Assembly (NCBI GenBank): GCA_910586215.1
Contig: CAJUGH010000015.1
Span: forward strand, 1-64,000
From: an uncultured Acetatifactor sp.
GTDB lineage: Bacteria > Bacillota > Clostridia > Lachnospirales > Lachnospiraceae
Direction: 5' to 3'
DNA length: 64,000 nt
Shown: piece after piece, positions 18,554-26,948 of the stretch
Layout of the letters: each line of letters begins with the position of its first letter
Position numbering within the stretch: the stretch's first letter is position 1
The notes under the pieces: generated by a model
Seen by the model: the letters and a program-made list of their open reading frames with translations, nothing else
Told to the model about the DNA's origin: nothing
The model's database searches: none
Position numbers and translations under genes: made by a program

Positions 18554-19435
18554 TTGAAGAAGAAAAAGAGAAGGGAAAGTTTTCTGTTTGTCCTGTTTGT
18601 GTTTCCGGCTATGGCATTTGTGCTGTTTGCCACTGATATTCCATTTCTCATGAACCTGTACTATTCCGTCTTTGAGTGGAACGGTGTGGGGAAGACCATG
18701 AAATACGTGGGATTCCAGCACTTTGTCAAGATATTTACCAGTGACAGGCTCTTCTGGCAGAGCGTATTGTTCACTTTGAAATTCGCGGTGTTTTTCGTGG
18801 TACTGGTCAATGTGCTTTCCCTGGCTGTGGCCCTGGCTCTGGCCGGGGGAAGGCGAATCTCCCATGTGGGAAGGGCATTCTACTATGTGCCCTATATTAT
18901 CAGCCTGACAGCCTTAAGCCTGATCTGGAAATTCCTTTTCGGCCCGGGCTTTGATGCCCTGTATCACATGACGGGGTGGAATTTTTTCAACTTGAGCTGG
19001 GTGGGAACCCCGCGCCTTGCCTTCTATGTGGTGCTGGTCATGGCAGTCTGGCAGAACCTGGGATTCTACATGATCACCTATATCACGGGAATCGTGGCCA
19101 TTCCCCGGGATCTCACGGAGGCGGCCAGGATCGATGGAGCGGGGTCCTGGCAGATCATCCGCAGGATCACCATCCCCATGATTATGCCCTCCATCTCTGT
19201 CTGCATGCTGACCTCGCTGACCTTTTCCTTCAAACTGTTTGATATTATCATGGTATTTACCAAGGGAGGTCCGGCGAATTCCACGGTCTCGGTGGCTTAC
19301 AATATCTATAAGGAAGCTTTTACCAACAACCAGTATGGTCTTGCCACGGCCAAATCCCTGGTATTCGTGGTATTTGTCCTGGCGGTGACGGTGGTGCAGT
19401 TTCAGGTGACGAAGAAGAGGGAGGTAGAAGTGTGA
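18554..19435 (+). CDS. CUT1 ABC importer permease 1 (MalF/UgpA-like)
   Basis: A 293-residue inner-membrane permease with six predicted helices (for example VLFVLFVFPAMAFVLF near the start, corresponding to FVLFVFPAMAFVLFATDIPF). The ATPase-contact EAA loop is EAARIDGAGSWQIIRRITIP at about residue 189. The start is a TTG at 18554 after GGAGGAAG; no ATG is available at that position. The stop overlaps the next permease by four bases. Confidence 0.9.
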   Translation: MKKKKRRESFLFVLFVFPAMAFVLFATDIPFLMNLYYSVFEWNGVGKTMKYVGFQHFVKIFTSDRLFWQSVLFTLKFAVFFVVLVNVLSLAVALALAGGRRISHVGRAFYYVPYIISLTALSLIWKFLFGPGFDALYHMTGWNFFNLSWVGTPRLAFYVVLVMAVWQNLGFYMITYITGIVAIPRDLTEAARIDGAGSWQIIRRITIPMIMPSISVCMLTSLTFSFKLFDIIMVFTKGGPANSTVSVAYNIYKEAFTNNQYGLATAKSLVFVVFVLAVTVVQFQVTKKREVEV

Positions 19436-20286
19436 GAAATGGAACGAAAAGGACGAAAGAGGATAGCAGGGAAAAGGCAGGATGGCCAGCCATGGTGGCG
19501 CTTTTATGCTCCATTTTCTGGCTGCTGCCCCTGGTATGGATCTTCCTCAATTCCTTCAAGCCATATAATGATATGATGCAGGATTTCCTGGGACTGCCTG
19601 GGGAATGGAAGCTGGATATGTATGTGGAGACCTGGACGAAATTCCAGTTTCCCCAGTTGATCGCAAACACCCTGCTGTATACAGCGGGAACCGTGCTGAT
19701 GGTGGTACTCCTGGCTCCCATGGCCGCCTATAAGCTGGCAAGGACAAAAAGCAGATGCAGCACCTTCTGCCTGATCGTCATCATCCTGCCCATGATGGTT
19801 CCCTTCCAGTCCTATATGATTACCTTGACAAAGCTGGTGGCAGGGGTAGGGCTTGCGGGAAACAGGCTGGGATACATCCTGGTGAGCATCGGTCTGTGCA
19901 TGCCACTGGCCGTGTACATGATCCATGGCTTCATCAAGAATGTTCCCATGGAACTGGAGGAATGTGCCTACATAGACGGGGCATCTCCGGTGCGGATTTA
20001 CTTTGAGATTGTACTGCCCCTGTTAAAGCCGGTGCTGACTACGGTGCTGGTACTGGACACCCTGGCGACCTGGAATGACATCATCACCAACCAACTGATC
20101 GTAGGTGGGAAGAGGAAGGCTATGAATATCCAGACAGCGCTGTTCATGCAGTTTTCCGCACAGACCTCTGACTGGGAGCATGCCCTGCCTGGAATCGTCA
20201 TGTCCATGGTGCCGGCCCTGGTTTTCTTCATGGTGATGCAGAAGCATATTATGGAAGGGATCACGGCCGGAGCGGTGAAGGGGTGA
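19432..20286 (+). CDS. CUT1 ABC importer permease 2 (MalG/UgpE-like)
   Basis: A 284-residue permease with six helices and an EAA-type loop at about residue 175 (EECAYIDGASPVRIYFEIVL), in which the first Ala is Cys. It starts at GTG 19432, overlapping the stop of permease 1. No ATPase gene follows; the importer must borrow a shared MsmX/UgpC-type ATPase encoded elsewhere, which is common for CUT1 systems in Firmicutes. It is the last gene of the operon and converges with a small minus-strand gene eight bases away. Confidence 0.9.
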   Translation: MRNGTKRTKEDSREKAGWPAMVALLCSIFWLLPLVWIFLNSFKPYNDMMQDFLGLPGEWKLDMYVETWTKFQFPQLIANTLLYTAGTVLMVVLLAPMAAYKLARTKSRCSTFCLIVIILPMMVPFQSYMITLTKLVAGVGLAGNRLGYILVSIGLCMPLAVYMIHGFIKNVPMELEECAYIDGASPVRIYFEIVLPLLKPVLTTVLVLDTLATWNDIITNQLIVGGKRKAMNIQTALFMQFSAQTSDWEHALPGIVMSMVPALVFFMVMQKHIMEGITAGAVKG

Positions 20287-20293
20287 AATACCT

Positions 20294-20614
20294 TCACCGC
20301 ACACACAGCACCCACCGTCCTTCTGTCTGGTAGAAAACCAGCCATGCCCGGATGGATCTGCCATCGTATTCCAGGGTACAGTCATATGTGATGGAAGGGA
20401 CTCCTGCATACCGCTGCTTCTCCACAGAGTGGACTGCGATATCCCGGATGATCCTTAGGACCCCGTCCTCATCCTGGAGCTTGATCATCAGTGGGGTAAT
20501 GGCTCCACTGCTGGTACACCAGCATTGGCAGGCGATCTCCTGCTGGGTGCCCCGGGGTCGTCCAGTATCTGTCCTTATGAGATTTGTGCTGGTTTTGGGC
20601 GCTCCGAATGCCAT
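20294..20614 (-). CDS. Small hypothetical protein
   Basis: A 106-residue soluble protein, not recognised. Its start is well supported: on the minus strand AAGGAGGTGCCACA stands immediately before the ATG at 20614. The sequence has a plausible alpha/beta pattern (SITYDCTLEYDGRSIRAWLV near the C-terminus) and reads like a small single-domain protein whose C-terminus is a beta-meander. It is the only minus-strand gene between 9 and 22 kb. Confidence 0.6.
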   Translation of the reverse strand: MAFGAPKTSTNLIRTDTGRPRGTQQEIACQCWCTSSGAITPLMIKLQDEDGVLRIIRDIAVHSVEKQRYAGVPSITYDCTLEYDGRSIRAWLVFYQTEGRWVLCVR

Positions 20615-20832
20615 TGTGGCACCTCCTTGTATTCTGCTGCTGTTTTGTTTCTGCTTCTTCTTTTAGGGCTTCCACTCTTGACTTTGATGTTTCATGTTCT
20701 GATGGATTCGTTTCCCCGGTATGCTCATTGTAACAAACGCGTGTTCCTGGTTCAATAGGGGGTTATTTCCATATCTGTTTGGCAGGTAATTGCGAACCTG
20801 GATGGTATTGAAAAAGGTATTTTACAAAAGAA

Positions 20833-20862
20833 ATGACAAAAGGCGGCATCCTGTGGTAGAAT
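20833..20862 (+). promoter_or_regulatory. Candidate promoter of the mgtC-like gene
   Basis: ATGACA (20833-20838) and TAGAAT (20857-20862) are separated by 18 bases and lie about 70 bases before the gene. The rest of 20615-20934 shows no gene and no riboswitch I can recognise. Confidence 0.5.
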
Positions 20863-20934
20863 TGTGATATCCCCATGAAGCGGGAGTACAGGCTGTGAAA
20901 AGTCCGGCCTGGCAGGCAGAAGGAGGTTACAGGG

Positions 20935-21612
20935 ATGCTGGGAAGCTTTGCGGCATGGAATATACAGAACATAGCCATCCGGATCATCGCAGCCACACTC
21001 CTAGGCGGCATCATCGGTCTGGACCGGGGCATGAAGCACCGGGGGGCAGGTACTAAGACAATCACGGTGGTGTGCCTGGGCGCTACCCTGGTGATGCTGA
21101 CGGAACAGTATATCCAGATCCATTTCCCGGGGCTGGCCAATATGAACCGGATGGCGGCCCAGGTGATCAGCGGTGTGGGCTTTATCGGCGTGGGAACCAT
21201 CATTGTGTCCAGGCACCGGGTCCGGGGCTTGACAACAGCGGCTACCCTCTGGGCCAGCGCCTGCGTGGGACTGGCTGTGGGGATCGGTTTTGTGGAAGGC
21301 GGCGTGTGTGTCACAGCCATGATGCTGCTCTCCCTCCACGTGCTCCCCCATGTGGAGCGCTTTGCGGCCAGGCATTCCCACTACTGCAATGTGTTCCTGG
21401 AACTGGAGGAGAGCAGGGATCTGCATGCTGTCCTCCAGGAACTGAGGGAGGCGGGCGTGGTCATAGATTCCACGGACATGAGTGAGGCCAGAGACCCTGG
21501 GGCAGGCATTTCGGTACATATGGTGCTCTATCTGAAGAAGACGGCGGGGCGTGGGGAGGTCTATGATATCCTCATGAAGTCGGACAAGGTGGTGTCAGTG
21601 GATTTCCTGTGA
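20935..21612 (+). CDS. MgtC/SapB family membrane protein
   Basis: A 225-residue protein with four or five membrane helices in the first 145 residues (RIIAATLLGGIIGLDRGMKH is the MgtC signature region; VISGVGFIGVGTIIV and TTAATLWASACVGLAVGIGF follow) and a C-terminal cytoplasmic ACT-like domain of about 75 residues. MgtC proteins act in adaptation to low Mg2+ and in intracellular survival of pathogens; in commensals the role is unclear. AGAAGGAGG precedes the ATG. It has its own promoter and probably cotranscribes with the GNAT gene 50 bases downstream. Confidence 0.9.
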   Translation: MLGSFAAWNIQNIAIRIIAATLLGGIIGLDRGMKHRGAGTKTITVVCLGATLVMLTEQYIQIHFPGLANMNRMAAQVISGVGFIGVGTIIVSRHRVRGLTTAATLWASACVGLAVGIGFVEGGVCVTAMMLLSLHVLPHVERFAARHSHYCNVFLELEESRDLHAVLQELREAGVVIDSTDMSEARDPGAGISVHMVLYLKKTAGRGEVYDILMKSDKVVSVDFL

Positions 21613-21663
21613 GGTGGCAGATCTTTACACGGAAGGCAGAAGAAAACAGAAAGGACATGGGGA

Positions 21664-22191
21664 ATGCAGGGAGAAGCAGAAATTTTTCGAAAACCAGGAG
21701 AGGATGATGTGGCTGAGATCACAGCCTTCAAGCAGGAATTCCAGGAACATGGCAGTGGGATGGATGGTACCGGGATACTGGTAAGCTGCGATGCGCGGGA
21801 ATGGCTGTGTTACATTGACAGGATGGAGAACCGGGAGGTCCCGGAGGGACTTCACTGTCTGCAGTATGGATTGTTCCGGGAAGGGGACGGGTGTCTGCTT
21901 GGCCTGCTCCAGATACGGCTGGAACTGATGGGGTATCTGGTCAACTTTGGCGGGCATATCGGTTACTGTGTCCGGCCTTCGGAGAGACGGAAAGGGTATG
22001 CCGTGAAGATGCTCAGACTTGCCCTGGACATCTGCCGGGACAATGGTCTGGAGAAAGTCCTGGTTACCTGCCTGGAAGACAACGTGGGTAGTGCGAAGAC
22101 CATTGAAGCCTGCGGCGGTGTGTTCGAAAGAATCGTATATGATGACCAGAACTATAAGGAGAACATGAAACGTTATTGGATTACATTGTGA
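21664..22191 (+). CDS. GNAT family N-acetyltransferase
   Basis: A 175-residue GNAT enzyme. The acetyl-CoA pyrophosphate loop is VRPSERRKGYAVKMLRLAL at about residue 105, preceded by the beta-strand GGHIGYCV, and followed by CLEDNVGSAKTIEACGGVFE, the typical C-terminal motif of the COG3981-type subgroup. Substrate unknown. It follows mgtC on the same strand and is closed by a strong hairpin at 22214-22259. Confidence 0.85.
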   Translation: MQGEAEIFRKPGEDDVAEITAFKQEFQEHGSGMDGTGILVSCDAREWLCYIDRMENREVPEGLHCLQYGLFREGDGCLLGLLQIRLELMGYLVNFGGHIGYCVRPSERRKGYAVKMLRLALDICRDNGLEKVLVTCLEDNVGSAKTIEACGGVFERIVYDDQNYKENMKRYWITL

Positions 22192-22213
22192 GGGGAAAAG
22201 CCAGGCAAAATGC

Positions 22214-22259
22214 CAGATGTCCCGTGGTATCCGAAAATGAGGAGACCGCGGGACATCTG
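22214..22259. terminator. Bidirectional hairpin between convergent genes
   Basis: CAGATGTCCCG (22214-22224) pairs perfectly with CGGGACATCTG (22249-22259), extended by a G-T pair and GGT/ACC. It lies between the GNAT gene and the convergent minus-strand gene. No T run is present in either direction, so it may act through structure alone. Confidence 0.6.
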
Positions 22260-22269
22260 TATGCGTGGT

Positions 22270-22617
22270 TCATTCCAGTGTAAGGCCGAAATCCCTTAGG
22301 ATGCGGTAGCTGTCCAGAAGGCCGGCAATGTAGGCATTGGTGACATGTTCAAAGCAGCGTTCCTCGTCCCGGGCCAGGATGGTATCCACAATCTCGCGCT
22401 GGGAAGGGGCAAAGTCTGCACTTTGGTAATGACTGACTGCCTCCTGGTAAGCGAGCCGGGCATCCTGGTAGTCCTGGTCCTGGGCCAGAAGATTTTGCAG
22501 GGTGGTGCTTTTCAGGCTGTCCATACATAATTTCAAGGTGTCCTTTATTCCCTGCAGGGTGCTGTCCTCCTGGAGGACGGAAAAGATTTCTTGTGCGGTC
22601 TGTTCTTTTTGAAGCAT
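22270..22617 (-). CDS. Small helical protein of unknown function
   Basis: A 115-residue, acidic, almost entirely helical protein without Pro after the first residues; the repeated pattern of Leu and Ala with Gln/Glu suggests a helical bundle or coiled coil, loosely like YlbF/YmcA proteins, but I cannot assign it. On the minus strand AGAAAGGAATCAGCAA precedes the ATG, a reasonable ribosome binding site. It faces the GNAT gene and diverges from the helicase gene. Confidence 0.6.
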   Translation of the reverse strand: MLQKEQTAQEIFSVLQEDSTLQGIKDTLKLCMDSLKSTTLQNLLAQDQDYQDARLAYQEAVSHYQSADFAPSQREIVDTILARDEERCFEHVTNAYIAGLLDSYRILRDFGLTLE

Positions 22618-22721
22618 TTGCTGATTCCTTTCTGCCGTAGAGTGTAGATCGTGGCGGTTTTTGTATGCTTATTCTACCACGGGGATGTGGAAATTGAAAT
22701 CAGAATCGTTCCACAAATAAT

Positions 22722-22756
22722 CCGTCATATCTGCAAGATGTGACAGATTATGACGG
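22722..22756. promoter_or_regulatory. Imperfect palindrome in a divergent intergenic region
   Basis: CCGTCATATCTG (22722-22733) pairs with CAGATTATGACGG (22744-22756) with one bulged A. It lies between the divergent genes at 22617 (minus) and 22921 (plus), so it could be an operator or an RNA hairpin. No T run follows. Confidence 0.4.
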
Positions 22757-22920
22757 CGTTCTCTGTCGTAGTTTTGCAGTCACTGCAATTTCATTGAAAA
22801 ATGAGCCAGGTGCCGTGCGTAAAAGAAGATAATAGATGATTTTTGGTGTGGTATGTCGTATAATGTAAGAAGGGAAAAGCAGAAGGTAATGGCAGAAAGT
22901 AACGGACAGGAGGTGTGGAC

Positions 22921-25179
22921 ATGGTAGATTTGCAGGGTCATCAGGGGCAGCCTGCAATGGAGGAGCAGCCACCGGAGGCATGCGAAGCATTCTGCAGGCA
23001 GTTTGGCCTGCACCTTAATCCCCAGCAGCAGGAGGCAGTCCGGACGGTATCCGGCCCTGTGCTGGTGCTGGCCGTGCCAGGGAGTGGGAAGACCACCATG
23101 CTGGTAGCCAGGCTGGGATATATGATCCACTGTGCCCAGGTGAAGCCGGAGCAGATCCTGACATTGACATATACCGTGGCAGCTACCCGGGATATGGCGG
23201 CCCGCTTCGGGGCCTTCTTCGGGGAAGAGATGGAAAGGCGGCTGGAATTCCGCACCATCAATGGTATCTGCGCCAAGGTCATCAGTTATTACGGGAACCT
23301 AATCGGGAAGAATGCCTTTTGCCTGGTGACAGACGAGAAGTTTCTCGGTGGCATACTGGCACAGATCTACCGCAGTGTGGAAGGGAAGTTCGCCACAGAG
23401 AGTGACTTGAAGGATATCCGTACTCGGATCACATATATCAAGAACGGGATGCTGTCTCCCGAAGAGATTGACAGGCTGGAAGAGGAGTCTGACTGCCGGA
23501 TCGGGGAGATATACAAGGCTTACTGTGGGGAACTGCGCAGGCAGGGGCTGATGGATTACGATGACCAGATGGTGTATGCCTGCCGGATCCTGGAGGGAAG
23601 TCCGCTGACCCTGGGACACTTCCGGGAGCGGTATCCGTATGTCTGTGTGGATGAGGCCCAGGATACTTCCCGGATCCAGCACCGGATCATTGCCCTGCTG
23701 GCCGGGGAGAGGGACAATCTCTTCCTGGTAGGGGACGAGGATCAGAGCATCTATGGCTTCCGGGCGGCCTACCCGAAGGCCCTGCTGGACTTTGGAATCC
23801 AACATCCGGGGGCGAAGGTACTGCTGATGGAGGAGAACTACCGTTCCAACGCCAGGATTGTGGCGGCTGCAGACCGCTTTATCCAGAACAATGCCCTGCG
23901 CCATGAGAAACATATGCGGGCGGTACGGGAGGCTGGCAGCGAGATCCGGCTGGTGTCCTTGAAGGGCAGGGGCGCCCAGTATGCCTACCTGGCTAAAGTG
24001 GCCAGGGATTGCCAGGTGCAGACGGCAGTGCTCTACCGGGACAACGAGAGTGTGCTCCCCCTTGTGGACCGACTGGAGCGGGAGGGGATTCCCTACCGGA
24101 TCCGGAATGCAGAACTGGGATTCTTCACTCACCGGGTGGTGCTGGACATCCGCAATATCATAGAATTTGCACTGCATCCTGACGATACGGAATTGTTCCT
24201 GCAGGTATACTACAAGATGTCTACTTATATAAATAAGGAAACTGCCCTGGGCATCTGTGAGATGAGCCGCAGGGATGGCATGGAAGTGCTGGAGACGGCT
24301 GTCCGGTACGGCGGGCTGGGGGAGAGTGTAAGACGTGGCTGCAGGGCCATCCAGGCGCACCTGGCAGGGCTGAGGAAGGACCCGGCATGGGAAGGAATCG
24401 ACAGGATCCTGCAGAAGATGGGGTACCGGGAGTATCTGACGCGCTCCGGCATGGGGGATGGCAAATTGTTCATCCTGAAGGCCATCGCCCGGCAGGAGAA
24501 TTCCCTGCCGGATTTCCTGGCCAGGCTGGACCGCCTGCAGGAGATCCTTCGTATGGGACAGGCAGATCCGGACTGCAAATTCCTGCTGTCAACCATCCAC
24601 GCCAGCAAAGGACTGGAATATGACATGGTATATCTGATGGATGTGGCAGACGGTATTTTCCCGGAATCGGTGCCGGATCCTTCCCGTGAACTGGCGGGGA
24701 AGGAGCGGGAGGTCTATGAGGAGGAAAGGCGTCTTTTCTATGTGGGAGTGACCAGGGCCAGGGAGCAGCTTAGCATCTTCCAGTTCGGACAGAAGTCCAC
24801 GTTTGCCCGGGAACTGCTGCGGGGAACGTCATCTTCCGTTATGCTTTCCGGAGACTGCAGGCTGGAGGGACAGCCGGGAGACAGGCCGCTGTATTTTACG
24901 AAGAATGTCAGTCTGTATGGGCCAGGATTTTCGGAAAGGGGCGGAGGCCGGGAAGGTACCAGGAATGATTCCGGGGAAGTATCCCGCCAGGAGGCATGTG
25001 AGGCATATGAGACTTTCCGGGGGTCTCTGGGGGAAGGGCTGGCAGTCCGGCATAAGAAATGGGGAGAAGGCGCTGTTGCCGCAGTCTGGGGGGACAAGGT
25101 ATCTATCCAGTTTGGGGAACAGACCAGGCAATTTGACATGCGCGTATTGTTTGCAAACAAATTGTTGGAAATTCAGTGA
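22921..25179 (+). CDS. UvrD/PcrA-like superfamily 1 DNA helicase
   Basis: A 752-residue ATP-dependent 3'-5' helicase-like protein. Motifs in order: Q-like LNPQQQEAV (about 34), Walker A LAVPGSGKTTML (about 48), Walker B VDEAQDTS (about 241), GDEDQSIYGFRAAYP (motif III, about 272), TIHASKGLEYD (motif V) and FYVGVTRAREQL (motif VI). The C-terminal about 60 residues form a small beta domain (GEGAVAAVWGDKVSIQFGEQ) like the RNA polymerase-binding domain of PcrA. The ATG at 22921 is preferred to the GTG at 22915 because AGGAGG is at 22908-22913. A -10-like TATAAT is at 22859-22864. It is shorter than full UvrD and is probably a paralogue. Confidence 0.9.
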   Translation: MVDLQGHQGQPAMEEQPPEACEAFCRQFGLHLNPQQQEAVRTVSGPVLVLAVPGSGKTTMLVARLGYMIHCAQVKPEQILTLTYTVAATRDMAARFGAFFGEEMERRLEFRTINGICAKVISYYGNLIGKNAFCLVTDEKFLGGILAQIYRSVEGKFATESDLKDIRTRITYIKNGMLSPEEIDRLEEESDCRIGEIYKAYCGELRRQGLMDYDDQMVYACRILEGSPLTLGHFRERYPYVCVDEAQDTSRIQHRIIALLAGERDNLFLVGDEDQSIYGFRAAYPKALLDFGIQHPGAKVLLMEENYRSNARIVAAADRFIQNNALRHEKHMRAVREAGSEIRLVSLKGRGAQYAYLAKVARDCQVQTAVLYRDNESVLPLVDRLEREGIPYRIRNAELGFFTHRVVLDIRNIIEFALHPDDTELFLQVYYKMSTYINKETALGICEMSRRDGMEVLETAVRYGGLGESVRRGCRAIQAHLAGLRKDPAWEGIDRILQKMGYREYLTRSGMGDGKLFILKAIARQENSLPDFLARLDRLQEILRMGQADPDCKFLLSTIHASKGLEYDMVYLMDVADGIFPESVPDPSRELAGKEREVYEEERRLFYVGVTRAREQLSIFQFGQKSTFARELLRGTSSSVMLSGDCRLEGQPGDRPLYFTKNVSLYGPGFSERGGGREGTRNDSGEVSRQEACEAYETFRGSLGEGLAVRHKKWGEGAVAAVWGDKVSIQFGEQTRQFDMRVLFANKLLEIQ

Positions 25180-25222
25180 AAGTTCTGAAAATTAAAAAAT
25201 TGAAATAATTTTAAAAAAACTA

Positions 25223-25251
25223 TTGACTTTTGGTGGAAAATCCTTTATCAT
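25223..25251 (+). promoter_or_regulatory. Promoter of tRNA-Leu
   Basis: TTGACT (25223-25228) and TATCAT (25246-25251) are 17 bases apart in AT-rich DNA, about 20 bases before the tRNA. Confidence 0.75.
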
Positions 25252-25269
25252 ATATTTTGTTCGCAGGAC

Positions 25270-25353
25270 GCAGGAATGGCGGAATTGGCAGACGCGCACG
25301 GTTCAGGTCCGTGTGGTAGCAATACCATGAGAGTTCAAGTCTCTTTTCCTGCA
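25270..25353 (+). tRNA. tRNA-Leu (anticodon CAG)
   Basis: The acceptor arms GCAGGAA (25270-25276) and TTCCTGC (25346-25352) pair fully, with discriminator A at 25353. The anticodon stem CACGG/CCGTG encloses the loop TTCAGGT, anticodon CAG, decoding CUG, the dominant leucine codon of the surrounding genes. A long variable arm (class II) and the T loop GTTCAAGTC are present. The 3' CCA is not encoded. Confidence 0.95.
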
Positions 25354-25360
25354 TGATCAG

Positions 25361-25395
25361 AGAGTGTTAAGTAATATACTTAGCACTCTTTTTTT
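25361..25395 (+). terminator. Rho-independent terminator of tRNA-Leu
   Basis: AGAGTGTTAAGTA (25361-25373) pairs with TACTTAGCACTCT (25377-25389) with one wobble, followed by seven T. Confidence 0.9.
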
Positions 25396-25498
25396 CACTG
25401 AAACAGGCTGTCTGCCTGCAGGATGGCCACAGAGTCGTTTGGGGCATTCCACAAAGCCCGGAAAATCCCGGGTCCAGATGGAAAGCAGATAGGAAGGC

Positions 25499-26881
25499 AT
25501 GGGGAAAGCGCAACGGAAGAAAGAACAGGGACAGAATCGGAAAGCAGGAGGACAAGGCCTCCGGGAACAGGCCCATGACAGGACAAAAAAAGGGGACGGT
25601 GCCAGGGGCAGCCGCAGGGAGTGGTACAAGCTGGATCTCTCGGCCATTGTGTATCCCACCCTGCAGAGACGGGATTTCTCTTCGGTGTACCGCCTGTCAG
25701 TGGTACTGAAGGAGGAAGTACAGCCGGAGATTTTACAACAGGCCCTGGATATGACACTGCCCCGGTTCCCCACCTACAAGGCGGCGATCCGTAAGGGGCT
25801 GTTCTGGCGCTATCTGGAACCTAATAACAGGCCAGGACCTTTCGTCCAGGAGGATGTGAAGAATCCCTGCCAGCCTATGCATTTCAAGGCTAATAACCGC
25901 TATCTGGTGCGGGTCTACTACTATGGGAAGCGGATTTCCCTGGAGGCCCACCACAGCCTGGGGGATGGTACCGGGGGGATGTGCGTGCTGCAGACCCTGA
26001 CAGCCACCTATCTGCGGCTGCTGGGACATGGGGACATTGCCAATGAAGGGTTTGTGCTGGATATCCAGGGGACACCGGATGCCGGGGAACTGGAGGATGC
26101 CTACATGCGCTATGCCAATGCGAAGGTATGTCCCCCCAGACAGGAGGAGAAGGCGTACCGGGTCCGGGGGACAGGGGAGCCGTTCTATACCTTGAATATC
26201 ATCGATGGCATCATGTCGGTGGCCCAGGTCATGGAAGTGGCCAGGAAATACCATGCCACCATCACGGAATATCTGAATGCCGTACTGCTCCAGGCCCTCC
26301 TGACCAAACAGGGGAAGGAACGCCATGTGCGGCTGCGGCCGGTGAAGATCGCCATGCCGGTAAATCTGCGCCGCTTTTTCCCTTCCATTACCCTGCGGAA
26401 CTTTATCACCATGATCTATCCCGGGGTGGACCCCCGGCTGGGGGAGTATACCTTTGAGGAGATTGTGGAGCAGGTACACAATTACATGCGGTATCACATC
26501 AATGAGAAGCTTCTTAGGGGGGATATCACCACCAATGCAGCTACCCAGCGCAATCCCTTGATCCGGGTGGTACCGCTGTTCATCAAGGATTTTGTGGTGC
26601 GGACTTTTTACACCAGGGTACAGGACCGCAATTCCTCTGCCGGCCTGACCAACATGGGAGCCATGAAAGTACCTAAGGGGATGGCCCCCTATGTGGAGCG
26701 GTTTGACATCTATATGGGACAGCCCTTTTCCCGCAGGACCAACTGTGCCATCATCAGTTTCGAGGATATCCTTACGGTGAATTTTGCCAGCAGCATTGTG
26801 GAGGCAGATGTGGAGAGGTACTTTTTCCGGAAGCTGGTGAAGGACGGGATCCATGTGAAGATTGAGAGCAACCGGGAATAG
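25499..26881 (+). CDS. Condensation-fold acyltransferase (alcohol acetyltransferase-like)
   Basis: A 460-residue protein of the CoA-dependent/condensation acyltransferase superfamily. The catalytic HHxxxDG motif appears as EAHHSLGDGTGG at about residue 149. The first 40 residues are very basic and Gln/Gly-rich, probably disordered; homology starts at WYKLDLSAIVYP. GGAAGG stands only two bases before the ATG, so the true start may differ slightly. The following two genes, a zinc-ribbon membrane protein and an HSL-type esterase, lie close on the same strand, and the trio probably acts on one lipid or alcohol ester. Substrate unknown; peptide synthetase context is absent. Confidence 0.75.
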   Translation: MGKAQRKKEQGQNRKAGGQGLREQAHDRTKKGDGARGSRREWYKLDLSAIVYPTLQRRDFSSVYRLSVVLKEEVQPEILQQALDMTLPRFPTYKAAIRKGLFWRYLEPNNRPGPFVQEDVKNPCQPMHFKANNRYLVRVYYYGKRISLEAHHSLGDGTGGMCVLQTLTATYLRLLGHGDIANEGFVLDIQGTPDAGELEDAYMRYANAKVCPPRQEEKAYRVRGTGEPFYTLNIIDGIMSVAQVMEVARKYHATITEYLNAVLLQALLTKQGKERHVRLRPVKIAMPVNLRRFFPSITLRNFITMIYPGVDPRLGEYTFEEIVEQVHNYMRYHINEKLLRGDITTNAATQRNPLIRVVPLFIKDFVVRTFYTRVQDRNSSAGLTNMGAMKVPKGMAPYVERFDIYMGQPFSRRTNCAIISFEDILTVNFASSIVEADVERYFFRKLVKDGIHVKIESNRE

Positions 26882-26948
26882 GGGAGCAGACAGGGGAACC
26901 TTCCCAGGTCCGGAAGCTTTGCAGGTGCTGGAAGAAAGGAGTGGCGGT

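Noticed and set aside
20763..20934. A Mg2+ riboswitch (M-box) upstream of the mgtC-like gene
   Set aside because: The leader after the candidate promoter is only about 70 bases and shows none of the M-box core.
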